Assembly: GCF_003315795.1 (NCBI RefSeq)
Contig: NZ_QMEY01000001.1
Location: 620,001-684,000 of the forward strand
Source of the DNA: Spongiactinospora rosea
GTDB taxonomy: Bacteria; Actinomycetota; Actinomycetes; Streptosporangiales; Streptosporangiaceae
Length of the DNA: 64,000 bases
Reading direction: 5' to 3'
Below are positions 8,219 through 19,922 of the stretch, piece after piece. The stretch's first letter is position 1, and each line of letters opens with the position of its first letter. The notes below the pieces were generated by a model, which was given only the letters and a program-made list of their open reading frames with translations, ran no database searches and was not told where the DNA came from. The translations under genes were made by a program, and so were the position numbers.

Positions 8219-9493
8219 GTGACCGAGCCAGCCGCCGCACAACGCAGCGCCGACATTGACGCCGACGTAATCGTCGTCGGCGCCGGGCCCGCCGGTTCCA
8301 CCACGGCGTTCTACCTCGCCCAAGCCGGGCTTGAGGTTCTGTTGCTGGAAAAGACGACCTTCCCCCGGGAGAAGGTCTGTGGCGACGGCCTCACCCCGCG
8401 CGCGGTCAAGTCGTTGATCGCGATGGGCATCGACATCGACGGTCCCGGATGGAGCAGGAACAAGGGCCTCCGGGTCGTGGGCGGAGGCCGGCGCTTCGAG
8501 CTGGAGTGGCCGCAGCTCACGTCCTACCCCGACTTCGGGCTGGTCCGCGTGCGCAAGGACTTCGACGAGATCCTCGCCGCCAACGCGGTCAGAGGCGGAG
8601 CCAAGCTGCTGCAGGGGGTCAACGTCACCGGCCCGCTGCTCGACGACCGCAGCGGCCACATCGTCGGCGTCACCGCCAAGAAGGACGGCGAGCCGGTCAC
8701 CTACCGATCCCGCCTGGTGGTCGGGGCCGACGGCAACTCGGCGCGGCTGGCCCTCGGCATGGGCCTGCACAAGCGCACGGACCGGCCGATCGGCGTCGCG
8801 GTGCGCACCTACTTCGAAAGCCCCCGCCACGACGACGACTTCCTGGAGATCTGGCTGGAGCTGTGGGACGGCTCGACGCTGCTGCCCGGCTACGGCTGGG
8901 TGTTCGGCGTCGGCGACGGCACCAGCAACGTCGGGCTCGGCCTGCTCAACACCAGCGACAAGTTCAAGGACGTCGACTACCGCGACCTGCTGCATCGCTG
9001 GGTCCGCAACATGCCGCCCGAGTGGGGCTTCTCCGACGACAACATGCGCGGCAAGGTGCGCGGCTCCGCGCTCCCGATGGCCTTCAACCGCCAGCCCCAC
9101 TACACGCGCGGCCTCGTCCTCGTGGGCGACTCCGGCGGCATGATCAACCCGTTCAACGGCGAGGGCATCGCCTACGCCATGGAGAGCGGCGAGGTCGCCG
9201 CCCGGACGATCGCCCAGGCCCTGCCCCGGTCCACCCCTGCGCAACGAGAGCGCCTGCTGCGGGCATACCCTGGTGTGCTGAAGGAGGCCTATGGTGGCTA
9301 CTTCACGATGGGCCGGCTGTTCGTCGAGGCGATCGGCAAGCCCGGGGTGATGAACTTCGCCACCCGGCACGCGCTGCCGCACCCCCGGTTGATGCGGTTC
9401 GCCTTCAAGCTGCTCGGTAATCTGACCGACCGGCGAGGAGACGCGGGAGACCGCATCATCAACGCCCTGTCGAAGGTCGTGCCGTCGGCATGA
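8219..9493 (+). CDS. Geranylgeranyl reductase family flavoprotein (menaquinone reductase MenJ-like)
   Basis: 424 residues. The N-terminal FAD-binding motif is DVIVVGAGPAGSTTAFYLAQAG, followed at about residue 45 by FPREKVCGDGLTPRAV, a signature of the geranylgeranyl reductase family. The second FAD motif, LVLVGDSGGMINPFNGEGIAYAMESG, is near residue 300. The family includes MenJ of mycobacteria, which saturates one isoprene unit of menaquinone. The neighbours (menG upstream, complex I and a polyprenyl synthase downstream) support that substrate over archaeal-type lipids or chlorophyll. GTG start; the leader holds a Rex operator. The exact double bond reduced cannot be predicted. Confidence 0.88.
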   Translation: MTEPAAAQRSADIDADVIVVGAGPAGSTTAFYLAQAGLEVLLLEKTTFPREKVCGDGLTPRAVKSLIAMGIDIDGPGWSRNKGLRVVGGGRRFELEWPQLTSYPDFGLVRVRKDFDEILAANAVRGGAKLLQGVNVTGPLLDDRSGHIVGVTAKKDGEPVTYRSRLVVGADGNSARLALGMGLHKRTDRPIGVAVRTYFESPRHDDDFLEIWLELWDGSTLLPGYGWVFGVGDGTSNVGLGLLNTSDKFKDVDYRDLLHRWVRNMPPEWGFSDDNMRGKVRGSALPMAFNRQPHYTRGLVLVGDSGGMINPFNGEGIAYAMESGEVAARTIAQALPRSTPAQRERLLRAYPGVLKEAYGGYFTMGRLFVEAIGKPGVMNFATRHALPHPRLMRFAFKLLGNLTDRRGDAGDRIINALSKVVPSA

Positions 9494-9620
9494 TCTCCGT
9501 AACGCCCCCGCGACTGGAACGAATGACGATGATCGCCCTGCCTAGACCTGCACGACACATCACGACCGACCGCGCGCCCCGGCACGAGGAGCGGGGACAC
9601 GCGGAGATGGGAGCGTAGCG

Positions 9621-9980
9621 ATGGAGCTTTATGTGCCCATCCTGGTGCTCGCCGTGCTCGCGGCGGGGTTCGCCATCTTCTCGCTGACGATCGCGCCCTT
9701 CACCGGTCCCAAACGCTGGAACCGCGCCAAGCTCGACGCCTACGAGTGCGGCATCGAGCCGACGCCCCAGCCGGTCGGCGGCGGGCGATTCCCACTGAAG
9801 TACATGATCACGGCGATGTTGTTCATCGTCTTCGACATCGAGATCATCTTTCTCTATCCGTGGGCGGTCGCCTTCGACGCTCTCGGCGTGTTCGGGCTGA
9901 TCGAGATGCTGCTGTTCATCGTGACCGTGCTTGTGGCCTACGCGTACGTGTGGCGCCGCAAGGGCCTGGATTGGGACTGA
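9621..9980 (+). CDS. nuoA: NADH-quinone oxidoreductase subunit A
   Basis: 119 residues with three transmembrane helices. The family signature [12 protein letters not shown] near residue 40 is followed by [25 protein letters not shown]; the acidic residues in the latter helix are conserved in NuoA. It is the first membrane subunit of complex I and begins a run of 14 nuo genes in the standard A-N order. The gap from the reductase gene is 127 bases, so a second promoter here is possible, although none stands out. Confidence 0.95.
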   Translation: MELYVPILVLAVLAAGFAIFSLTIAPFTGPKRWNRAKLDAYECGIEPTPQPVGGGRFPLKYMITAMLFIVFDIEIIFLYPWAVAFDALGVFGLIEMLLFIVTVLVAYAYVWRRKGLDWD

Positions 9981-9982
9981 CA

Positions 9983-10531
9983 ATGGGACTTGAAGAGAAA
10001 ATCCCCAGCGGATTCCTGCTCAGCACGGTTGAGGCACTGGCCGGCTGGGGCCGCAAGAACTCGGTGTGGCCGGCGACCTTCGGCCTCGCGTGCTGCGCCA
10101 TGGAGCTGATGACGGCCGGCAGCCCCACCTACGACCTGGCGCGCTTCGGCATGGAGCGGGCCTCGGCGACGCCCCGGCAGGCCGACCTCATGATCGTCGC
10201 TGGTCGGCTGTCCCAGAAGATGGCGCCGGTGCTGCGCCAGATCTACGACCAGATGGCCGAGCCCAAGTGGGTCATCGCGATGGGCGTGTGCGCCTCCAGC
10301 GGCGGCATGTTCAACAACTACGCCATCGTGCAGGGCGTCGACCACGTCGTGCCCGTGGACATCTACCTGCCGGGCTGCCCGCCGCGGCCGGAGATGCTGA
10401 TGGACGCGATCGTCAAGCTGCACGACAAGATCCAGAACACCAAGTTCGGAGCGCACCGCGCCAAGCAGATCGACGAGCTGGAAAAGCGCGCGCTCCGCTC
10501 GCTGCCGCTGATCCACCAGGGGGCATCGTGA
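9983..10531 (+). CDS. nuoB: NADH-quinone oxidoreductase subunit B
   Basis: 182 residues. It carries the ligands of iron-sulphur cluster N2, the last cluster before quinone: the tandem cysteines in [10 protein letters not shown], a third in [11 protein letters not shown], and a fourth in [10 protein letters not shown]. The peripheral subunit sits beside NuoD and the membrane arm and passes electrons to menaquinone. The ATG at 9983 is two bases after the nuoA stop. The longer open frame upstream runs antiphase through nuoA and is not coding. Confidence 0.96.
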   Translation: MGLEEKIPSGFLLSTVEALAGWGRKNSVWPATFGLACCAMELMTAGSPTYDLARFGMERASATPRQADLMIVAGRLSQKMAPVLRQIYDQMAEPKWVIAMGVCASSGGMFNNYAIVQGVDHVVPVDIYLPGCPPRPEMLMDAIVKLHDKIQNTKFGAHRAKQIDELEKRALRSLPLIHQGAS

Positions 10532-11238
10532 CCGGTAACCCGCCCGCCAACCTCCCGGGCCTGCCCGAGGAGCCGGTGGCCCGCACCGGAATGTTCGGCG
10601 CGACCGGCACCGGTGACACCTCCGGGTACGGCAAACTCGTGGTGCGCCGCGCGCCCAAGCTGTCCACCCCCCGCCCGTACGGCGGGCCGGTCGGCCCGTC
10701 CGGGCGCGGCGACTTCGACGACATCGCCGACCAGCTCGAACGCGCCCTCGGCGGCGACCTCAGCGAGGCCGTGGAGAGCGTCGTGGTCGACCGCGGCGAG
10801 CTGACCTTCCACGTCAAGCGGGAACGCCTGCTGGAGGTCTGCCGGCACCTGCGCGATGACCCGGCACTGCGCTTCGAGCTGTCGCTCGGCGTCTCCGGCG
10901 TGCACTACCCGGACGACGCCGGGGCCGAGTTGCGCGCGGTGATCCACCTGTGTTCGATCACCCACAACCGCAGGCTGCGCGTCGAGTGCGCCGCCCCCGA
11001 CGCCGACCCGCACGTGCCCTCCACGGTGGAGATCTACCCCACCCACGACTGGCACGAACGCGAGGCGTACGACCTCTTCGGCCTGATCTTCGACGGGCAC
11101 CCGGCGCTGACCCGGATCCAGATGCCCGACGACTGGGAGGGGCACCCGCAGCGCAAGGACTACCCGCTCGGCGGCGTCCCGGTCGAATACCGCGGCGCCG
11201 AGACCCCCGCGCCCGACGAGAGGAGGTCGTACGCATGA
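10528..11238 (+). CDS. nuoC: NADH-quinone oxidoreductase subunit C
   Basis: 236 residues. The 30-kDa subunit signature is present near the C-terminus: [25 protein letters not shown], then [18 protein letters not shown]. The first 60 residues are a Gly/Pro-rich extension without motif, common in actinobacterial NuoC. The subunit is peripheral and contacts NuoB and NuoD at the quinone site. The GTG at 10528 overlaps the nuoB stop by four bases, indicating coupled translation. Confidence 0.95.
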   Translation: MTGNPPANLPGLPEEPVARTGMFGATGTGDTSGYGKLVVRRAPKLSTPRPYGGPVGPSGRGDFDDIADQLERALGGDLSEAVESVVVDRGELTFHVKRERLLEVCRHLRDDPALRFELSLGVSGVHYPDDAGAELRAVIHLCSITHNRRLRVECAAPDADPHVPSTVEIYPTHDWHEREAYDLFGLIFDGHPALTRIQMPDDWEGHPQRKDYPLGGVPVEYRGAETPAPDERRSYA

Positions 11239-12575
11239 GCACGGCATACGACAACGCCCAGGAAGAGGCGACGGAAGGCAAGGTCTACACCGTCACCGGC
11301 CAGGACTGGGACGAGTTGGTCGCCGCGGTCGCCGGCTCCGACGAGGAGCGCCTGGTCATCAACATGGGCCCGCAGCACCCCTCCACGCACGGCGTGCTGC
11401 GGCTGGTGCTGACCCTCGACGGCGAGACGGTGATCGAGGCCCGCACGGTCATCGGTTACCTGCACACCGGGATCGAAAAGAACATGGAGTTCCGGACGTG
11501 GACGCAGGGCACCACGTTCGTGACCCGGATGGACTACCTGGCGCCGATCTTCAACGAGACGGCGTACTGCCTGGCGGTCGAGAAGCTGCTCGGGATCACC
11601 GACCGCATCCCGGAGCGGGCCGACGTGATCCGGGTGCTGATGATGGAGCTCAACCGGATCTCCTCGCACATGATGGCGATCGCCACCTTCGGCATGGAGC
11701 TGGGCGCCACCACGCCGTTCCTGTTCGGCATCCGTGAGCGGGAGATGGTGCTCGACCTGTTCGAGTACATCACCGGCCTGCGCATGAACATGGCCTACAT
11801 CCGGCCGGGCGGCGTCTCGGTCGACCTGCCCGCGGGCACGGTCGACAAGATCGGCGAGTTCCTGAAGATCATGCCGAAGCGCATCTACGAGATGCGCAAG
11901 CTGCTCGACGCCAACCCGGCCTACCTGCGCCGCACCAAGGACGTCGCCTACCTCGACCTCACCGGCTGCATGGCGCTCGGGGTGACCGGGCCGATCCTGC
12001 GCTCGGCGGGCCTGCCGTGGGACCTGCGCAAGTCGCAGCCCTACTGCGGCTATGAGACCTACGACTTCGACGTGCCCACCGAGAAGACCTGCGACGTCTA
12101 CGGTCGCTACCTGGTGCGGATGTCGGAGATGGAAGAGTCCCTCAAGATCATCGAGCAGTGCCTCGACCGTCTCGCGGGCCCCGATCTCAAGGGCAAGCCG
12201 GTCATGATCGAGGACAAGAAGATCGGCTGGCCCGCGCAGCTCGCGCTGGGCCCCGACGGGTTCGGCAACTCGCCCGACCACATCGCCCACATCATGGGCA
12301 CCTCGATGGAGGCGCTGATCCACCACTTCAAACTGGTGACCGAGGGCTTCCGGGTGCCGGCCGGGCAGGCGTACGCGGCGGTGGAGTCGCCCCGCGGCGA
12401 GCTCGGCGCGCACGTCGTCAGCGACGGCGGCACCCGCCCCTACCGGGTGCACTTCCGCGACCCGTCGTTCACGCACCTGCAGGCCGTCCCGGCCACGTGC
12501 GAAGGCGGTATGGTCGCCGACGTCATCTCGGCGGTCGCCTCGCTCGACCCGATCATGGGAGGTGTGGACCGATGA
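11235..12575 (+). CDS. nuoD: NADH-quinone oxidoreductase subunit D
   Basis: 446 residues. It contains the 49-kDa subunit motif [16 protein letters not shown] near residue 40, whose histidines line the quinone cavity, and [13 protein letters not shown] shortly after. The conserved C-terminal block [25 protein letters not shown] is also present. With NuoB it forms the menaquinone-binding site. The ATG overlaps the nuoC stop by four bases, and AGGAGG upstream is a strong ribosome-binding site. Confidence 0.96.
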   Translation: MSTAYDNAQEEATEGKVYTVTGQDWDELVAAVAGSDEERLVINMGPQHPSTHGVLRLVLTLDGETVIEARTVIGYLHTGIEKNMEFRTWTQGTTFVTRMDYLAPIFNETAYCLAVEKLLGITDRIPERADVIRVLMMELNRISSHMMAIATFGMELGATTPFLFGIREREMVLDLFEYITGLRMNMAYIRPGGVSVDLPAGTVDKIGEFLKIMPKRIYEMRKLLDANPAYLRRTKDVAYLDLTGCMALGVTGPILRSAGLPWDLRKSQPYCGYETYDFDVPTEKTCDVYGRYLVRMSEMEESLKIIEQCLDRLAGPDLKGKPVMIEDKKIGWPAQLALGPDGFGNSPDHIAHIMGTSMEALIHHFKLVTEGFRVPAGQAYAAVESPRGELGAHVVSDGGTRPYRVHFRDPSFTHLQAVPATCEGGMVADVISAVASLDPIMGGVDR

Positions 12576-13246
12576 GCCGTGGATTCTCCCCGGAGACCAG
12601 GGAACGGCTGGAGCGCGACGCGAAGGAGATCATCGGGCGTTACCCCAAGCCCCGATCAGCGCTGCTGCCGCTGCTCCACCTGGTGCAGGCCGAGGAGGGC
12701 TACGTCTCAGACCGCGGCGAGGAGTTCTGTGCCGAGATGCTGGGCCTGGCCAAGGCCGAGGTCGTCGGCGTGTCCACCTTCTACACGATGTACAAGCGCA
12801 AGCCCGTCGGCGAGTATCACGTCGGTGTGTGCATCAACACGCTGTGCGCGGTGATGGGCGGCGACCAGATCTGGGACGAGCTGAGCGAGCACACCGGCGT
12901 CGGCCACGACGAGTCGACGCCGGACGGCAAGGTCTCCCTCGAACGCATCGAGTGCAACGCGGCCTGCGACTTCGCCCCGGTGATGATGGTCAACTGGGAG
13001 TTCTTCGACAACCAGGACCCGGCCTCGGCCAAGCAGCTCGTGGACGACCTGCGGGCCGGCAAGCAGGTCACGCCGACCCGCGGGCCCAAGCGGCTGTGCA
13101 CGTTCAAGGAGGCGTCGCGGGTGCTGGCCGGGTTCCCCGACGACCTCGCCGGCGACGGCCCCGCGGCGGGCGCGCCCTCCCTGGAGGGCCTGCGCATCGC
13201 CAAGGAGAACGGCTGGACGGCTCCCGCTAAGGAAGACAGCGAATGA
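12572..13246 (+). CDS. nuoE: NADH-quinone oxidoreductase subunit E
   Basis: 224 residues. This 24-kDa type subunit binds a [2Fe-2S] cluster through four cysteines, seen here as [14 protein letters not shown] and [16 protein letters not shown]. The N-terminal helical part contains [23 protein letters not shown], typical of the family. It docks NuoF in the NADH-oxidising module. The C-terminal 50 residues, which hold a Gly/Ala/Pro-rich stretch, are longer than in proteobacteria. The start overlaps nuoD by four bases. Confidence 0.95.
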   Translation: MSRGFSPETRERLERDAKEIIGRYPKPRSALLPLLHLVQAEEGYVSDRGEEFCAEMLGLAKAEVVGVSTFYTMYKRKPVGEYHVGVCINTLCAVMGGDQIWDELSEHTGVGHDESTPDGKVSLERIECNAACDFAPVMMVNWEFFDNQDPASAKQLVDDLRAGKQVTPTRGPKRLCTFKEASRVLAGFPDDLAGDGPAAGAPSLEGLRIAKENGWTAPAKEDSE

Positions 13247-14529
13247 CCACCCTGACACCGGTCCTGACCCGCAACTGGGACCAGCCCGACTCCTTCACCC
13301 TGCGGGGCTACGGAGACTACGCCGGGGCCCGCAAGGCGCTCGGCATGGATCCGGACGCCGTCATCCAGGCGGTGAAGGACTCGGGCCTTCGCGGACGCGG
13401 CGGCGCGGGCTTCCCCACCGGCCTGAAGTGGGGCTTCATCCCGCAGAACGACGGCAAGCCGCACTACCTGGTGGTCAACGCCGACGAGTCCGAGCCGGGC
13501 ACGTGCAAGGACATCCCGCTGATGATGGCCAACCCGCACGCGCTGGTCGAGGGCATCATCATCACCTCGTACGCGATCCGGGCCGCCCACGCGTTCATCT
13601 ACGTGCGCGGCGAGGTGCTGCACGTGGTGCGCAGGCTGCGCGCCGCCGTACAGGAGGCGTACGACGCGGGCCTGCTCGGCACCGACATCCTCGGCTCCGG
13701 CTTCGACCTCGAACTCACCGTGCACACCGGCGCGGGCGCCTACATCTGCGGCGAGGAGACGGCGCTGCTCGACTCGCTGGAGGGATATCGCGGGCAACCT
13801 CGCCTCAAGCCTCCCTTCCCGGCGGTGGCGGGGCTCTACGCGTGCCCCACTGTCATCAACAACGTCGAGTCGGTGGCGAGCGTTCCCAGCATCGTGACCA
13901 ACGGCCCCTCCTGGTTCTCCTCGATGGGCACCGAGAAGTCCAAGGGCTTCGGCATCTTCTCGCTGAGCGGCCACGTCACCCGGCCGGGCCAGTTCGAGGC
14001 CCCGCTGGGCATCACGCTGCGCGAACTGCTCGACATGGCGGGCGGCGTGCGGGCCGGGCACCGGCTGAAGTTCTGGACGCCGGGCGGGTCCTCCACGCCG
14101 ATCTTCACCGAGGAGCACCTGGACGTGCCGCTGGACTTCGAGTCCGTCGGCGCGAAGGGCTCGCTGCTCGGCACCCGGGCCCTGCAGATCTTCGACGAGA
14201 CCACCTGCGTGGTCCGCGCGGTGCTGCGGTGGACCGAGTTCTACGCGCATGAGTCCTGCGGCAAGTGCACCCCCTGCCGGGAGGGCACCTACTGGCTCAA
14301 GCACGTGCTCAAGCGGCTGGAGAGGGGCGAGGGCACCGAAGAGGACCTGAGCACCATCACCGACATCGCCGACAACATCGTGGGCCGGGCGTTCTGCGCC
14401 CTCGGCGACGGCGCCGCCGCGCCGATCCACTCGTCGATCAAGCACTTCCGCGACGAATACCTCAAGCACTTCGAAGTGGGCGGCTGTCCGTTCGATCGTG
14501 CCGCGTCCACTGTCTGGGAGAACGCATGA
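13243..14529 (+). CDS. nuoF: NADH-quinone oxidoreductase subunit F (NADH/FMN site)
   Basis: 428 residues, the normal length. The NADH-binding glycine loop [17 protein letters not shown] is near residue 48, and the FMN motif [16 protein letters not shown] follows. The [4Fe-4S] N3 ligands are in [15 protein letters not shown], with the fourth cysteine in [14 protein letters not shown]. This subunit oxidises NADH and begins the electron chain. It overlaps nuoE by four bases. Confidence 0.96.
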   Translation: MTTLTPVLTRNWDQPDSFTLRGYGDYAGARKALGMDPDAVIQAVKDSGLRGRGGAGFPTGLKWGFIPQNDGKPHYLVVNADESEPGTCKDIPLMMANPHALVEGIIITSYAIRAAHAFIYVRGEVLHVVRRLRAAVQEAYDAGLLGTDILGSGFDLELTVHTGAGAYICGEETALLDSLEGYRGQPRLKPPFPAVAGLYACPTVINNVESVASVPSIVTNGPSWFSSMGTEKSKGFGIFSLSGHVTRPGQFEAPLGITLRELLDMAGGVRAGHRLKFWTPGGSSTPIFTEEHLDVPLDFESVGAKGSLLGTRALQIFDETTCVVRAVLRWTEFYAHESCGKCTPCREGTYWLKHVLKRLERGEGTEEDLSTITDIADNIVGRAFCALGDGAAAPIHSSIKHFRDEYLKHFEVGGCPFDRAASTVWENA

Positions 14530-16937
14530 CCATCCAGGCGACCGCAGGAGGCGCGGTCGAGCAGCCGGTAGACCTGGTCAGCCTCACCATCGACGGGTTC
14601 CAGATCAGCGTGCCCAAGGGCACCCTGGTGATCCGCGCCGCCGAGCTGCTGGGGATCCAGATCCCGCGGTTCTGTGACCACCCGCTGCTCGATCCGGTCG
14701 GCGCCTGCCGCCAGTGCCTGGTCACCGTCGAGGGCATGCCCAAGCCCGCCGCCTCCTGCACCACCACGTGCACCGAGGGCATGGTGGTGCAGACCCAGCT
14801 CACCAGCCCGGTCGCGGAGAAGGCTCAGCGCGGCGTCATGGAGATGCTGCTGATGAACCACCCGCTGGACTGCCCGGTCTGCGACAAGGGCGGCGAGTGC
14901 CCCCTGCAGAACCAGGCGATGTCCAACGGGCAGGGCGAGTCCCGGTTCCAGGAGGACAAGCGCACCTTCGAAAAGCCGATCCCGCTGTCCACCGAGGTGC
15001 TGCTGGACCGCGAGCGCTGCATCCAGTGCGCCCGCTGCATCCGCTTCTCGGACGAGATCGCGGGCGACCCGCTCATCGACTTCTTCGAGCGCGGGGCCAA
15101 GGAGCAGGTCCGGACGGCCGACGGCGAGCCGTTCCAGAGCTACTTCTCCGGCAACACCGTCCAGATCTGCCCGGTGGGCGCGCTCACCGGCGCGGCGTAC
15201 CGCTTCCGGGCCAGGCCGTTCGACCTGGTGTCCACGCCGAGCGCCTGCGAGCACTGCGCGAGCGGCTGCGCGATGCGCACCGACCACCGCCGCGGCAAGG
15301 TCACCCGCCGGCTGGCCGGCGACGACCCGCAGGTCAACGAGGAATGGAACTGCGACAAGGGCCGCTGGGCCTTCGCCTACACCACCCAGCCGGACCGGCT
15401 GCGCAGCCCGCTGATCCGTGACGAGGAGGGCAACCTCGTCCCCGCGTCCTGGCCGGAGGCCCTGGCGGCCGCCGCGGCCGGGCTGTCGCGGGCCAAGGGC
15501 CGGACCGGAGTCCTGGTCGGCGGCCGGGTGACCGTCGAGGACGCCTACGCGTACAGCAAGTTCGCCCGGATCGCGCTGGCCACCAACGACATCGACTTCC
15601 GCGCCCGCCCGCACTCGGCGGAGGAGGCGCAGTTCCTCGCCCACGCCGTGGCCGGCAAGGGCATCGAGACCTCCTACGCCGACCTGGAGAACGCCCCGGT
15701 CGTGCTGCTCGTGGGCTTCGAGCCCGAGGAGGAGTCGCCGATCGTGCAGCTCCGGCTGCGCAAGGGCGTGCGCAAGCGCGGCCTTTCGGTCTACAGCGTC
15801 GCGCCGTTCGTGACGCCCGGCCTGCGCAAGCTCTCCGGCACGCTGCTCCAGGCCCTGCCCGGCGCCGAGGCCGACGTGCTCGGCGGCCTGGCCGGCGGCG
15901 ACCACCCGCTCGCGGAGGCGCTGAAGCGCCCCGGCGCGGTGGTGCTGGCCGGTGAGCGCCTGGCCGCACTGCCCGGCGCGCTGTCGGCCGTGGCCCGGCT
16001 GAGCGCCGCCACCGGCGCCAAGCTCGCCTGGATCCCGCGCCGGGCCGGTGAGCGCGGCGCGCTGGAAGCGGGCGCGCTGCCCAACCTGCTGCCCATCGGG
16101 CGGCCGGTCGCCGAGGCCGAGGCCCGCGCCGAGGTCGCCCGCGCCTGGGACGTCGCCACGCTGCCCGCCACCCCGGGCCGCGCGACGGCGCAGATCCTCG
16201 CCGCCGCGCTGGACGAGCAGCTCGACGCGCTGCTGGTCGCCGGTGTCGACCCCTACGACCTGCCCGACCCCGACGCGGTGCTCGCCGCGCTGGAGAACAC
16301 CCCGTTCATCGTCAGCCTCGAACAGCGGGCGAGCGCGGTCACCGACCGCGCCGACGTGGTGCTCCCGGTGGCCACCACCACCGAGAAGGCCGGGACGTTC
16401 GTCGACTGGGAGGGCCGCGGCCGCACCTTCGCGGCGGCCATCAAGACCCCCGGCGTGATGAGCGACCTCGCGGTCATCGGCGCCATCGCCGACCACATGG
16501 ACGTGCATCTGGGGCTGCCCGACGAGGCCGCCGCCCGCCGCGAGCTGGGCTCGCTCGGCGCGTGGCGCGGCACTCGGGCCGCCGCGCCCACCGTCTCCGG
16601 CCGGCTCGCGGGCGAGCCGCAGGCCGGTGAGGCCGTGCTCGCCACCTGGCACCACCTGCTCGACGCGGGGCGGATGCAGGACGGCGAGCCGTACCTCGCG
16701 GGGACGGCGCGGGCCAGTGAGGCGCTGGTGTCCGCGGACACCGCGGCGGAGATCGGCGTCGCCGACGGCGGCAAGATCTCCGTGACCACCGACCAGGGCT
16801 CGATCCGGCTGCCGGTGCGCGTCGCCGACGTCCCCGGCCGGATGGTCTGGCTGCCGGCGAACTCCGCCGGCTGCTCGGTCACCCGCGATCTGCGGGCCGG
16901 GGCCGGCGACATCGTCAAGATCGGGAGCGCGTCATGA
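14526..16937 (+). CDS. nuoG: NADH-quinone oxidoreductase subunit G
   Basis: 803 residues. N-terminal [2Fe-2S] ferredoxin domain ([17 protein letters not shown] and CTTTC), then the His-Cys cluster region ([19 protein letters not shown]), a 4Fe-4S domain ([19 protein letters not shown]) and the molybdopterin-oxidoreductase-like Fe4S4 segment ([19 protein letters not shown]) with its fourth Cys in [12 protein letters not shown]. The C-terminal 550 residues resemble a molybdopterin-binding fold that is vestigial in complex I. It is the largest peripheral-arm subunit. The ATG overlaps the nuoF stop by four bases. Confidence 0.96.
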   Translation: MTIQATAGGAVEQPVDLVSLTIDGFQISVPKGTLVIRAAELLGIQIPRFCDHPLLDPVGACRQCLVTVEGMPKPAASCTTTCTEGMVVQTQLTSPVAEKAQRGVMEMLLMNHPLDCPVCDKGGECPLQNQAMSNGQGESRFQEDKRTFEKPIPLSTEVLLDRERCIQCARCIRFSDEIAGDPLIDFFERGAKEQVRTADGEPFQSYFSGNTVQICPVGALTGAAYRFRARPFDLVSTPSACEHCASGCAMRTDHRRGKVTRRLAGDDPQVNEEWNCDKGRWAFAYTTQPDRLRSPLIRDEEGNLVPASWPEALAAAAAGLSRAKGRTGVLVGGRVTVEDAYAYSKFARIALATNDIDFRARPHSAEEAQFLAHAVAGKGIETSYADLENAPVVLLVGFEPEEESPIVQLRLRKGVRKRGLSVYSVAPFVTPGLRKLSGTLLQALPGAEADVLGGLAGGDHPLAEALKRPGAVVLAGERLAALPGALSAVARLSAATGAKLAWIPRRAGERGALEAGALPNLLPIGRPVAEAEARAEVARAWDVATLPATPGRATAQILAAALDEQLDALLVAGVDPYDLPDPDAVLAALENTPFIVSLEQRASAVTDRADVVLPVATTTEKAGTFVDWEGRGRTFAAAIKTPGVMSDLAVIGAIADHMDVHLGLPDEAAARRELGSLGAWRGTRAAAPTVSGRLAGEPQAGEAVLATWHHLLDAGRMQDGEPYLAGTARASEALVSADTAAEIGVADGGKISVTTDQGSIRLPVRVADVPGRMVWLPANSAGCSVTRDLRAGAGDIVKIGSAS

Positions 16938-16938
16938 G

Positions 16939-16998
16939 GAGCGGTGAGCTACCGATGCGGGAGGAATCCCAGATGAGCGGAGCGGTGAGGGACCGATG
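16939..16998 (+). repeat. Imperfect direct repeat spanning the nuoG-nuoH junction
   Basis: GAGCGGTGAGNNACCGATG occurs at 16939-16957 and again at 16980-16998, 41 bases apart; only the two N positions differ. The second copy provides the start codon of nuoH. The first copy lies just after the nuoG stop and contains an ATG that would open a very short frame. The repeat looks like a small local duplication of the translation start region of nuoH. Confidence 0.6.
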
Positions 16999-18357
16999 AA
17001 CGCGATCCGAGTGCTCGCGGCGCCCGAGCCCGCCCTGCCGAACGTGCAGAGCTTCGGCCACGACCCGCTGTGGATCACGATCATCAAGGCCGTGGCGATC
17101 TTCGTGTTCCTGCTGCTCTCCGTCATGTACGGGGTGTGGATGGAACGCAAGCTCATCTCCCGCATGCAGCACAGGTACGGCCCCAACCGGGCCGGTAAGT
17201 TCGGCCTTCTGCAGTCGATCGCCGACGCGCTGAAGATGGGCTTCAAGGAGGACCTCTACCCCAACAAGGTGGACCGGTTCCTCTACGCCATCGCGCCGGT
17301 CATCCTGGTGGTGCCCGCGTTCATGGCGTTCTCGGTGATCCCGTTCGGGCCCACCGTGTCCATGTTCGGCGAGCAGACGCCGCTGCAGCTCACCGACCTT
17401 CCCATCGCCGTGCTGTTCGTGCTGGCGATGGCCTCGATCGGCGTGTACGGCATCGTGCTCGCCGGGTGGTCCTCGCGCTCGCCGTACGCGGTGCTGGGCG
17501 GGCTGCGCTCCAGCGCGCAGGTGGTCTCCTACGAGATCGCGATGGGTCTGTCGTTCGTGGGCGTCTTCCTGTTCGCCGGGACGCTGTCCACCTCCGAGAT
17601 CGTCGCCAAGCAGGCCAGTGGCGGCACCTGGGAGGTCCTCGGGCTCAGCATCCCGATGCCGTCGTGGTACGTGGTCATGCTGATCCCGTCCTTCCTGATC
17701 TACGCGATCACCATGCTGGGCGAGACCAACCGCGTGCCCTTCGACCTGCCGGAGGGCGAGGGCGAACTGGTCGGCGGCTACCAGACCGAGTACAGCTCCT
17801 CGCTGAAGTTCGCGCTGATCCAGATGGGCGAGTACGTCAACGTGTTCGTCGTCTCGGCGGTGTCCATCACGCTGTTCTTCGGCGGCTGGCGGGCTCCGTG
17901 GCCGATCTCCCTGTGGGAGGGCGCCAACGTCGGCTACTGGCCGCTGCTGTGGTTCTTCATCAAGCTGGTGCTGGTGTTCGGCGGATTCATCTGGGTGCGG
18001 GCCTCGATGCCGCGCATCCGGTACGACCAGCTCATGGCCTTCGGCTGGAAGGTGCTGATCCCGCTGAACCTGGCGTGGATCATGCTGGTGGCGACCGTCC
18101 GTGCCTTCCGCATCGAGGGCGCGGACCGCACCGCGCTGTTCACCATCGCGGCGCTCGTGGTGGTCGGCTGCCTGGTGCTGTTCTTCCGCTTCGACACCGT
18201 GCTCCAGCGCCGCCGCGAGACCAGGGCGGAAGAACTCAAGCAGGAGTTCGAGCTGCTCGAAGAGCAGCCGGCCGCGGGAGGCTATCCGGTGCCGCCGCTG
18301 GACCTGCCGCACTACCACGGCGCGGACCGCAAGGAGATCTCCAGTGGGATTCACTGA
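16996..18357 (+). CDS. nuoH: NADH-quinone oxidoreductase subunit H
   Basis: 453 residues with about nine membrane helices. Conserved complex I motifs include [36 protein letters not shown] near residue 50 and [32 protein letters not shown] near residue 235, both of which shape the quinone chamber and its proton link. The last 60 residues form a hydrophilic tail with Glu-rich and Pro-rich segments, longer than in E. coli. The ATG at 16996 lies inside the second copy of a short direct repeat. This is the only nuo junction with a sizeable gap, 58 bases after nuoG. Confidence 0.95.
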   Translation: MNAIRVLAAPEPALPNVQSFGHDPLWITIIKAVAIFVFLLLSVMYGVWMERKLISRMQHRYGPNRAGKFGLLQSIADALKMGFKEDLYPNKVDRFLYAIAPVILVVPAFMAFSVIPFGPTVSMFGEQTPLQLTDLPIAVLFVLAMASIGVYGIVLAGWSSRSPYAVLGGLRSSAQVVSYEIAMGLSFVGVFLFAGTLSTSEIVAKQASGGTWEVLGLSIPMPSWYVVMLIPSFLIYAITMLGETNRVPFDLPEGEGELVGGYQTEYSSSLKFALIQMGEYVNVFVVSAVSITLFFGGWRAPWPISLWEGANVGYWPLLWFFIKLVLVFGGFIWVRASMPRIRYDQLMAFGWKVLIPLNLAWIMLVATVRAFRIEGADRTALFTIAALVVVGCLVLFFRFDTVLQRRRETRAEELKQEFELLEEQPAAGGYPVPPLDLPHYHGADRKEISSGIH

Positions 18358-18859
18358 TTGGTTGAACCCCGTCAAGGGCTTCGGGGTGACCTTCCACCAT
18401 ATGTTCAAGAAGCCCCTCACGGTGCAGTACCCGGAGGAGAAGCGGCCCACCGCGCCGCGCTTCCACGGCCGCCACCAGCTCAACCGCTGGCCGGACGGGC
18501 TGGAGAAGTGCGTCGGGTGCGAGCTGTGCGCCTGGGCGTGCCCGGCCGACGCGATCTTCGTGGAGGGCGCGGACAACACCGAGGACGCCCGGTTCTCCCC
18601 GGGGGAGCGGTACGGTCGCACGTACCAGATCAACTACCTCCGGTGCATCCTGTGCGGCCTGTGCATCGAGGCGTGCCCGACTCGCGCGCTCACCATGACG
18701 AACGAGTACGAGCTCGCCGACGACAGCCGGGAGAGCCTCATCTACACCAAGGAGATGCTGCTCGCCCCTCTCGGTCCGGGCATGGAGACCCCGCCGCACC
18801 CGATGCGCCTGGGGGACACCGAAGAGGACTACTACCGGCTTGGACGCAACAATGGGTGA
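18344..18859 (+). CDS. nuoI: NADH-quinone oxidoreductase subunit I
   Basis: 171 residues. Two CxxCxxCxxxCP ferredoxin motifs ([12 protein letters not shown] near residue 57 and [12 protein letters not shown] near 102) bind clusters N6a and N6b, which carry electrons from NuoG to NuoB. The N-terminal amphipathic helix, [17 protein letters not shown], is typical. The start chosen is GTG 18344, because AAGGAG lies seven bases upstream; it overlaps the end of nuoH by 14 bases. Confidence 0.95.
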   Translation: MGFTDWLNPVKGFGVTFHHMFKKPLTVQYPEEKRPTAPRFHGRHQLNRWPDGLEKCVGCELCAWACPADAIFVEGADNTEDARFSPGERYGRTYQINYLRCILCGLCIEACPTRALTMTNEYELADDSRESLIYTKEMLLAPLGPGMETPPHPMRLGDTEEDYYRLGRNNG

Positions 18860-19619
18860 GACCATCACGTTCTGGGTGCTCGCGGTCGTCTCCGTGTCCG
18901 CGGCGCTCGGGCTCGTCCTCAGCCGCAAGGCGGTCTACTGCGCGCTGATGCTCGGCGTGGTGATGGGCTCCCTGGCGGTGCTGTACGCGGTGCAGGGGGC
19001 GCCCTTCCTGGCGGCAGTGCAGATCATCGTCTACACCGGCGCGGTGATGATGCTCTTCCTGTTCGTCCTGATGCTGGTCGGCGTCGACTCGACCGACTCG
19101 CTGGTGGAGACGATCAAGGGGCAGCGCTTCTGGGCGATCGTGGCGGGCCTCGGCTTCGCCGCGCTGCTCGGCCTCGCGGTCGGCAACGTCGCCTTCGCCC
19201 CGCCGGCCGGTCTGGGCGGCGCGACCTCGCAGTACGGCGGTAACGTCCAGGGTCTCGCGCAGCTCATCTTCACCCGCCACGTGTTCGCCTTCGAGGTGGC
19301 CTCGGCCCTGCTGATCACCGCTGCGCTGGCCGCCATGGTGCTGGCCCACCGCGAGCGTGCCAAGGCCAAGCCCACCCAGAAGGACCTGGCGAGGGCTCGT
19401 TTCGCCGGACCGCACCCCACGCCGCTGCCCGGCCCTGGCGTCTACGCCAGGCACAACGCCAACGACATGCCCGCGCTGCTGCCCGACGGCACGGTCTCGG
19501 AGCTCTCGGTCAACCGGATCATCGCCCGGCACGACGTGCAGGAGGGCAGGCTTCCGGAGGACCCGAGGCTGGCCGAGGCCATCAGGCAGGCCGTCGAGGT
19601 TGAGGAGGAGAGCAAGTGA
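18852..19619 (+). CDS. nuoJ: NADH-quinone oxidoreductase subunit J
   Basis: 255 residues. Five transmembrane helices occupy the first 170 residues, including the pi-bulge region [18 protein letters not shown] conserved in NuoJ. Residues from about 175 on form a hydrophilic extension ending [23 protein letters not shown], a usual actinobacterial feature. It is a membrane-arm subunit next to NuoK and NuoA. ATG 18852 overlaps the nuoI stop by eight bases. Confidence 0.94.
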   Translation: MGETITFWVLAVVSVSAALGLVLSRKAVYCALMLGVVMGSLAVLYAVQGAPFLAAVQIIVYTGAVMMLFLFVLMLVGVDSTDSLVETIKGQRFWAIVAGLGFAALLGLAVGNVAFAPPAGLGGATSQYGGNVQGLAQLIFTRHVFAFEVASALLITAALAAMVLAHRERAKAKPTQKDLARARFAGPHPTPLPGPGVYARHNANDMPALLPDGTVSELSVNRIIARHDVQEGRLPEDPRLAEAIRQAVEVEEESK

Positions 19620-19912
19620 CGACGCACTATCTGGTGCTGTCCGCCCTGCTGTTCGCCATCGGCGCGGTCGGCGTGCTGGTACGGCGCAACGCGATCGTGA
19701 TCTTCATGTGCGTGGAGCTGATGCTCAACGCCTGCAACCTCGCGTTCGTCACCTTCGCGCGGCAGCACGGCAACCTCGACGGCCAGCTCATCGCGTTCTT
19801 CGTGATGGTGGTGGCGGCGGCCGAGGTCGTGGTCGGCTTGGCGATCATCGTGACGATCTTCCGAACCCGCAGGTCGTCGTCGGTGGACGACGCCAACCTG
19901 CTGAAGTACTAA
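19616..19912 (+). CDS. nuoK: NADH-quinone oxidoreductase subunit K
   Basis: 98 residues with three transmembrane helices, the exact family size. Two conserved membrane glutamates needed for proton transfer are visible in [16 protein letters not shown] and [17 protein letters not shown]. It is the antiporter-like subunit homologous to MrpC. The GTG start overlaps the nuoJ stop by four bases. Confidence 0.95.
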   Translation: MTTHYLVLSALLFAIGAVGVLVRRNAIVIFMCVELMLNACNLAFVTFARQHGNLDGQLIAFFVMVVAAAEVVVGLAIIVTIFRTRRSSSVDDANLLKY

Positions 19913-19922
19913 GAGGTGCCGA

